From Trichosphaerium sp. ATCC 40318 (lineage: Eukaryota; Discosea; Flabellinia; Trichosidae), in NCBI GenBank assembly GCA_038496445.1, contig JALMLS010000231.1:62001-126000 (forward strand): a stretch of 64,000 nt of DNA, read 5' to 3'. Under the pieces are notes generated by a model. It did no database searches. It was given only the letters and a program-made list of their open reading frames with translations, and was not told the origin of the DNA. The position numbers and the translations under genes were made by a program. How positions within the stretch are numbered: the stretch's first letter is position 1; every line of letters starts with the position of its first letter. This document shows positions 58,073-64,000 of this stretch, piece after piece.

Positions 58073-58399
58073 TTGCGTGCGGCTGTTAGTGGGTGGCGTT
58101 GCGAACCAGGGCGAGTAAGAGTGATCGAACGTCAAAAGTTCATTGAATGCTGAATGGCGGTTTTAGTTTGCGAAAACAAAGTCTGAAAACTAACACTGAT
58201 TACGTGATCGTTGTGGGTTACTATAAGATGTAATGCGCATTACAATTCATATATGATGAAGGGAGTTTCGTTCACTTGAGTGAATACTGAAAAGGAATTG
58301 ATTGAAGTGCATGTTTTCAATGTATAGAACTTAGCGAAAGGCTAAGTCACAGCTAGCCTTCAAAACGACTGCAGCGAAACTAGAAAGATTAAGAACGCA
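58073..58399. other. Divergent intergenic region
   Basis: About 327 bp between the LRR copy (-) and the dioxygenase (+). Contains GGGCGAGTAAGAG, weakly like the direct repeat at 36942. No other feature. Confidence 0.35.
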
Positions 58400-59746
58400 A
58401 TGTATAAGCCTGAACCATGTAGGTACTTGATTTGTTCGTTATTTGCAACTATTGTGGCGATTTTGCTTGTAAGCATAGCAAGCTTGTATAGTATGAACCA
58501 ATATCTACACAAACGCCTTGCGAACAAAGATAGTGTTGAACTGTGGAAGATATCATCAAAAGAGCTGTTGGAGCTTGGAACAGCAACAGATTATAGTATA
58601 ATGAGCAAAGACGTTATTCTAGCATCTGAAACACTATCAGATTTGTTTAACATTGACGACATTGAAGAAACTGAATACCACACAGGAATCGTTTTGAACA
58701 TGATGACTGTACCACTAAAAGCGCCGTTGTTTACTGAGAGAGTCATAGACAGACTGAAAGCCTTTGGAGCAGTATCAATACCCTCACTGGTTCCTAAAGC
58801 CTTGTGCAAAGATGCTGCTGAAGCTACAGTCATGGAGATACTTCATACAAGGAGAAAGTTTGGAGATATTGGAAAAGCAATGTACAGGAAGGATTTACCT
58901 CTTGACTTTGAAGAACCTTTTACAAATGTTCTGTCGGCAACTGTAGAGAATTTAAAAGAATCTCTTATTGATATGCTCGGATTAGACTCCAGAATGGTTG
59001 AGTTCGCTGCTTTAGACTCATTTCCAGGCGCAGAAGAACAAGAGGCACATCCAGATGCAAGAATGAATGAGATTGAAGACTATAATAACTGGGGATTGCT
59101 TATATCCGGATATATTTATTTAGATGATGTGACAGTTGATATGGCACCTCTTGAGGTTTGGCCTGGGACTCATACTCTGTTTCACTTTACTATGCAAGAA
59201 TTTATAAGCTATTACCCAAGGAAACCAGTAAGGATAGCTGTACCTGCAGGCACTGTTGTTCTATTTGATTCAAGAGTTCATCATAGAGGTACTTCCAATA
59301 CATCGCCTAGCATAAGACCTGCCTTGTACTTTTCGTTTCTTGAGTCCCGAGATGGTAAACAAGCTCCTAAAGGTCCTACATATACAATGAGGCAAGATTA
59401 CAATACTGCGACTACTTTGGAGTCAGTATTAAAGAAAGAGTTTCCTGTGAGCTCAAGAAGTGTTGAAGGAAAAAATGGCGTTAATGAAAAAGAGATTTCT
59501 TGTATGAAAGAGTTAGAACCGTTATGCAATGAAGCTGACGGGAAAACTGTTCTACAACCAAAGAAATGTTATGATTGTTTAGTTGGTATCTATAAGGAGT
59601 CTGATGATGTTGAGTGCTTTCATTTGTACAGTGAACGATTTTGTAAGATTGGTATCTTTAAAGATGATTTCGAGTTCAGATTCTCTTGGGGTTCTTTGAA
59701 TGTTACAGATCCAAGTCAGGTTGAAACAATAAAAAAAGAGCTGTAA
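58400..59746 (+). CDS. Membrane-anchored PhyH-like 2-oxoglutarate/Fe(II) dioxygenase
   Basis: An intronless 448-residue ORF from ATG 58400. An N-terminal hydrophobic helix (about residues 10-31) predicts a type II signal anchor with the catalytic part in the ER/Golgi lumen or outside. The phytanoyl-CoA dioxygenase-like core shows GAVSIPSLVPKALCKDAAE near its start, and the first iron ligands probably His and Asp in EAHPDARMNE. Next are GYIYLDDVTVDMAPLEVWPG (a typical PhyH strand, P-G-T-H), then VVLFDSRVHHRGTSNTSPS with the distal His and RPALYFSF with the Arg for 2-oxoglutarate. A Cys-rich C-terminal part (ISCMKELEPLCNE, KKCYDCLVGIY, CFHLYSERFCKI) may be disulfide-bonded, fitting a lumenal location. 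Lack of introns is unusual here and may mean retrocopy or recent gain. Substrate unknown. Confidence 0.82.
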   Translation: MYKPEPCRYLICSLFATIVAILLVSIASLYSMNQYLHKRLANKDSVELWKISSKELLELGTATDYSIMSKDVILASETLSDLFNIDDIEETEYHTGIVLNMMTVPLKAPLFTERVIDRLKAFGAVSIPSLVPKALCKDAAEATVMEILHTRRKFGDIGKAMYRKDLPLDFEEPFTNVLSATVENLKESLIDMLGLDSRMVEFAALDSFPGAEEQEAHPDARMNEIEDYNNWGLLISGYIYLDDVTVDMAPLEVWPGTHTLFHFTMQEFISYYPRKPVRIAVPAGTVVLFDSRVHHRGTSNTSPSIRPALYFSFLESRDGKQAPKGPTYTMRQDYNTATTLESVLKKEFPVSSRSVEGKNGVNEKEISCMKELEPLCNEADGKTVLQPKKCYDCLVGIYKESDDVECFHLYSERFCKIGIFKDDFEFRFSWGSLNVTDPSQVETIKKEL

Positions 59747-59752
59747 TCTGTG

Positions 59753-59998
59753 ATGGATTACTTGTTGTTTATTCAAATTTATTGCAAACCTCCACCAATG
59801 GAAACTTTGTTTCACAAAAAGATCTGCAGTCATAACATTTTTCTTGCATTGCACTGTAAACCACATGATCGCTATGCGCTAGAGAGCTACCTGTCAGGAA
59901 AAGATGTCAATTTGGCTAGTGTTTCATCACTGGTAAAGTTTTTAAATAGTACTGCATGTGTACATACTATCAATTTGAGCAGTTGTAGTAAGAAATAA
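59753..59998 (+). pseudogene. Fragment of the 'GVHTI' LRR family
   Basis: ATG 59753 opens 81 codons ending CVHTINLSSCSKK, which equals the core of one LRR of the family at 41633, preceded by NLASVSSLVKFLNS. The upstream part (METLFHKKICSHNIFLAL) has no F-box. It starts four bases after the dioxygenase stop. It looks like a truncated leftover of a family member. Confidence 0.5.
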
Positions 59999-60204
59999 AG
60001 TGGTTCAGAATTTGTTGAAACTACTGCTATTCAGGTTTACTGCAATTCTAGTTGCTATCGACTGAGATGAGAAATTTTAGAATAGTCTTTTTCGAGAAGC
60101 TAGTCGTTTTCCTTAAACAGTACCTGATTGTCAGATGAAACGTACTTTTATAGAAATCATAACACATATTAGTCAAAATTAAAAAAACACGTGTAAACAA
60201 GCAC

Positions 60205-62987
60205 ATGACCCCAGAAAAAATAGAAATTGCACTTTTTTCAAGTGAAGATCTACCATTGGCAATACTGTTACGTTTAGCCAATAGGATTTTTGTTGATAAT
60301 CCATGTCAGTTCCATCACTACTTCACGGACATAAAAAAACTGGAGTCAGCTAAGACAGAAAAAGACCTTGTAGACTCTTTTGCGGATGGAAACGAAAAAA
60401 AAAAAGTCAAATGGGGTAGTTTGTCATCTAGTATCATTGTCTAGCCAGTATGGCTGTTGTTAAGGCCCAAGTAACCAGAGATGTTAATGGTATTGTCTAT
60501 TTCAATCAAAAAGCGATTCATGGGTTTAAAACAAATTCAAACCACTCTCAAGTGTGTGATAGGTACGATCGAGTGTATTTGGATTACAATACGATACTAA
60601 TTGTGGGTTTTTTTCTGAAAATAGCGTTTACGTTGTATCCGACTCCGAAATAACGTTTGCGAACAACGACGGGTTGTGGTTGTACAATACGTTTACTAGA
60701 AAAGTGCGTTTACGTTTATTCTGTTGTTAGTACTCTAAACGCGTAAAACTACGCGTCGAGATACTCGCACAGTGGTTTATTTTAAGTTCTGACATTTTTA
60801 AAGGCGACTCTGCTTTGGGAGACTTGCAGCGTTTATTCTGTGTGTAGTAAGCATGGCTATATTGTGGCTAGTAAATATAGTATATTCGTCTACAATATCA
60901 ATACGAAGGAAGAGATTATTCACTCCATTACAGACATGGGTACGAAAATAAGGACTTTTTTCTTTCTTGTTTTTTTCAGTTTTCATGAAGAGTTTTTTAC
61001 GGAACAGTTCCTGTGACATCCTAGACGACACTTTAATATTCTCTACATTCTTTAAACTTCACATTTTGGTTTATTATCAACCGTGTATTGTGTATTGAGT
61101 TTGATGAGAAAATTTTTCTTTTTTTATTCCACTTTAAGTGTCTTTTCGTAGACACGTGGACGTGTCTTATTCGAATAGACAAACAAATGACTATTCGCCA
61201 CTTCTAGGAGTTAATCTCATTGAAAGATACTAGTGGTTTCCACTAATATCTTTCAGGGAGAATCACCCTACTACTTACAACAAGAGTTACTTTTTTTTTT
61301 AATTGATTTTTTCTAGAGTTCTCTATGCTCAATGGTGTTGATTTGATTAGCCTTGATGGAAAAGTTTATTTGTGCTTGGCATTAAATGAAAACGAACCTG
61401 GTGTATTAGGTACCACACTATTGCGAATAAAGAACAAAAGCAGCCATTTCCTTCGAAAACATTAGCAAACAAAAATCCTTTTTGAACACAGTTCTGAGTC
61501 TAGACAAGTTTTAAGAGTCTACCCTTCAACGATTTGTTCACTAATGCACTTACTTGAACGAGACCAATTTATTTTTAAAACCTTGACTCTTATGTTCACA
61601 TTGTTTGATAAAGAGCAAGCTCCATTCTAGACTGACTTTTTCTCTTTTTACGAATTAATATTTTGTTAGTGTACTCTCTACCTAGTATGAAGGTTGTACA
61701 CACTATCAATACAACAACCTGCGTTAACTATGTATCGTGGCATCCATCAGGTACTAATATAACAGTAGTAAAGAGCATAAAGGTTAAATGATAATGGTAG
61801 GTCAATGTATATTGGCTGTTGAAGATAACATGGAACCAAAAATATATTCCGGATTCGATTTGACATCGAGTGAACCACAAGAGACAACCGTTCAGGAAAT
61901 AAAACTTACTAATACTAAAGATTGGGGATATCCACAATATTGTTGTTGGCACCCAGAAGGCACAGCATTTGCTATAACAGACGAAAGGTGAGAAGGGAAA
62001 TTTTTTTGGAGTACCAGTTTTTTTGATATTGACACGTGTTTTTTTACAGTAACAATACCACTTATTTTTCATACCCAGACCTACAAAAAAAGATGCAAGT
62101 ATCTACTGAAGTATGTGTTAATAGCAAACGTTGAAAATTATAGTCCAATGTTAGATCTTAACAGTGATTTGTAGAAATCACCATACTCTATTCGATACTC
62201 GCCAACAAATCAACTTGTTGCTTTTGTTACACGTGGTGTTCTTCATATTACTGATCCTGAATCACATGGAATCAGTAATGATCTATCAGATATCCAAGTA
62301 TTGAAACTAGAAGGAGAAGCCACTGGCATGTGTTTTTCAAGAGATGGTCGGACTCTTTTTGTTAGTACGTATAAACCAACACACATGTGGTCAAATAACA
62401 AAAAAAAAATCACAACAATCTACTGCCATGCTGTGGTAATTTAAATTAGCGCCTTTTCCTTTACAACAAACAAAACAAATTGATAGTGTACATAAGTGCC
62501 TACTATCTATTTTACATTTGAAAAGTACAGGGCAACTATTCATTACTTTCAATCACTTTTTTTTTTTTCAGAGTTTATTGTAGAATACTTAACAGTTAGT
62601 TGTTCAGTTCTATTCATTCAAACCAACTTTTTTTCCCTCCCTACACAGAAACACTTTATGTTGTTTCGCTTACAAAACACCATTTTCAAATGGGGAGCAA
62701 GGAAAAAAGTTGAAGAATTTGAACGATTTGAAGTGAATTCTTGAGTTTTACATAAAACGAAAAAAATTTTTACAATTAAGTTTTCTCACCTTGTGTTTTT
62801 AGGTACAACAAAAGGAATAAATGAATATAAACAAATCGGAATACCTAAATTATCTGATATTTGTATTTCATTTATATCATCAAACTTGGGTAAATTTGTG
62901 CACATTGATAATTGGAATAATATTCTACCTATTTCTCTTTTAAGTCGTATATTCCCAAGTGACTCACCTTATATAACATTTGAGTAA
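60205..62987 (+). CDS. WD40-like repeat protein, unassigned
   Basis: Start ATG 60205 (MTPEKIEIALFSSEDLPLAI) if a 29-nt intron (60416-60444) is real; otherwise the start is ATG 60450 (MAVVKAQVTRDVNGIVYF). Spliced exons give YVVSDSEITFANNDGLWLYN, GDSALGDLQRLF, CSKHGYIVASKYSIFVYN, FSMLNGVDLISLDGKVYLCL, YSLPSMKVVHTINTTTC with VNYVSWHPSG, YPQYCCWHPEGTAFAITDE, YSIRYSPTNQLVAFVTRGVL, EATGMCFSRDGRTLFV and a last exon from about 62803 ending SDSPYITFE. The HPSG/HPEG/SPT turns followed by hydrophobic strands are WD40-like, without GH...WD pairs. The family is not recognised. The intron before the final exon is long (about 430 nt). Function unknown. Confidence 0.6.
61150..61254. other. Cluster of three hairpins in an intron of the WD40-like gene
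   Basis: Stem 1: AGACACGT (61150-61157) with ACGTGTCT (61160-61167). Stem 2: CGAATAG (61172-61178) with CTATTCG (61191-61197). Stem 3: GAAAGATACTAGTGG (61222-61236) with an inverted copy ending at 61254, one mismatch, 3-nt loop. All lie in one intron. May be a structured RNA or a small mobile-element remnant. Confidence 0.45.
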
Positions 62988-63432
62988 TAATAATAAAAGA
63001 ACACTTTGCTGCTACATACGAAAAGTACTCTTAAAATCTGTAAAACAAACTTACCCTACAACGAACATGGAGTCCGAAAATGGGCACCACAACTCCCTAG
63101 AAACTACGACGTACTTCGTGGGTTCAAAGTATCTAGTAGCGATCATGTGATTTATCAGTTAGACACAAGGCGAGTGGCTATTTTTACGGCAAATTGATTC
63201 GTTTTTGGTTTTACCACATCAGGCAAACCAACCCAAAAAACAGCCTACATTTACCAATTTTACGTTGCAACTACAGTGCTACTCTCCTTATTATATTATA
63301 TTCATATAAGTACATTATCTATACATAGGCACTTAAGAGATATCCGAGAACTCAAGCAGTTACCATCATTTCATCTTCATCTTTTCCTCTTTTTTTCTGG
63401 CTTTTTATCTTAAAAATTTCTTGTTGCACGTT
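62988..63432. other. Intergenic region
   Basis: About 445 bp between convergent genes. Short frames only (for example 63006-63197); no recognised motif. Confidence 0.35.
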
Positions 63433-64000
63433 TTACTTTCCTTGTGCGTGGTTCAATTGAACTTTTTTTCGCCGACCTTTCCTCTGTCTATTAGACCATG
63501 GAGGTTGAATAATAGGTTTAACCATAGGTGCACTATTAGATCGTGCAGTTCTCTGAGCTTAACAAAGACGTCAGTACAACAATGATGGGAAAAGAAAAAA
63601 GTAAGAAAAAGAAAAAAGCAAGCTGATAATAATCTATTTTATACTAGCAAAAAAGCTACCATTTAGATTAGTGTTAACGTACTCTCAATTGTTGAAACAC
63701 GTAAGAGATCATTTTTTGGTCTTGTCAAATGACCACTATGAGATTCAAGTGAAGATACTTGAAAATCATTTGTAGTATTATCACAACCACGGTAACTCTG
63801 AGAAATACCAGATGATTCACCTCTATAATTATGTTGTGCAAACCTTGCTGGTTCTTTAGTAGAACGATTATGTTGTGAAGGCACAGTCATTGGTTTGCTA
63901 CGTATAGCAGGTATAGTAAATGATTTTGGGTTTGTGGAAGTTTTTGAACTAGAACTTCCTGGAGCTCCATCTGATACAGATTCTCTTTTCTTTTTAGTAT
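63433..64000 (-). CDS. Ser-rich basic protein, 5' part outside window
   Basis: Only the C-terminal part is present. The exon entering from the right edge gives TKKKRESVSDGAPGSSSSK, then FTIPAIRSKPMTVPSQHNRS, RFAQHNYRGESSGISQSYRG and HLTRPKNDLLRVSTIES. After an intron, RTARSNSAPMVKPIIQPPW and NRQRKGRRKKVQLNHAQGK end at TAA 63435-63433. Low complexity, likely disordered, strongly basic at the end: it could bind nucleic acid or be a nuclear protein (inference). No domain recognised in the visible part. Confidence 0.55.

Overview
The window is nuclear DNA of a unicellular-type eukaryote. Nearly every recognisable gene is split by short GT-AG introns (mostly about 40-60 nt). Genes are packed a few hundred bases apart on both strands, base composition is AT-rich, and the proteins are eukaryotic: myosin, coronin, OCRL-type phosphatase, Ras, condensin II, complex I subunits. 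Condensin-II NCAPD3 argues against an ordinary yeast or mould. Coronin, Ras, an OCRL with RhoGAP domain and a myosin V-like motor fit an amoeboid protist or an early-branching relative, but the sequence alone does not name the organism. All intron calls were made by eye from reading frame, splice-site dinucleotides and family conservation.

Layout. 1-5841 (-) myosin motor with IQ and coiled-coil regions, running off the left edge. 6061-8540 (+) TBL1-like LisH/WD40 protein. 9117-9814 (-) a histone H3 variant of centromeric type with an unusual N-terminal region. 10118-12741 (+) NDUFB3-like subunit, Alba protein, single-filamin-repeat protein. 12986-17990 (-) large TPR/Sel1 protein. 18771-20863 (+) a ZPR1-like domain fused to a sirtuin. 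21272-22226 (+) Ras-like GTPase. 22563-24915 (+) secreted/type I membrane protein. 25341-26044 (-) F-box/MORN-type gene. 26424-28385 (+) HSL-type esterase. 28613-29534 two small hypothetical genes. 29786-31501 (-) coronin. 31727-35038 (-) OCRL-like inositol 5-phosphatase. 35125-36790 (-) second F-box/MORN-type gene. 37216-39390 (+) seven copies of an unnamed 'DWY...WKF' repeat. 40459-41400 (+) glutathione S-transferase. 41633-42975 (+) F-box/LRR gene. 43658-44114 (-) Tim17/NDUFA11-like protein. 44421-45682 (+) ZDHHC16-like palmitoyltransferase. 46003-46573 (+) third F-box/MORN-type gene. 46872-53029 (+) condensin-II NCAPD3. 53371-54121 (+) second F-box/LRR gene. 54122-57296 poor in recognisable genes, with small candidates and relics. 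57297-58072 (-) frameshifted F-box/LRR copy. 58400-59746 (+) membrane-anchored PhyH-like dioxygenase. 59753-59998 LRR fragment. 60205-62987 (+) WD40-like protein. 63433-64000 (-) partial basic, Ser-rich protein.

Two layers are mixed. One is conserved housekeeping genes (chromatin, cytoskeleton, phosphoinositide and Ras signalling, complex I). The other is a dispersed, fast-evolving family in which an F-box-like N terminus is joined either to 'GVHTI' leucine-rich repeats or to MORN/YwqK-like repeats; six genes or pseudogenes plus one fragment lie in the right two-thirds. The most notable single items are the ZPR1-sirtuin fusion, the CenH3 with a separate N-terminal domain, the DWY repeat protein, a Ras with naturally altered residues 12 and 61, and genome-wide oddities: frequent GTACG donors, GC-AG introns and a strong excess of CACGTG.
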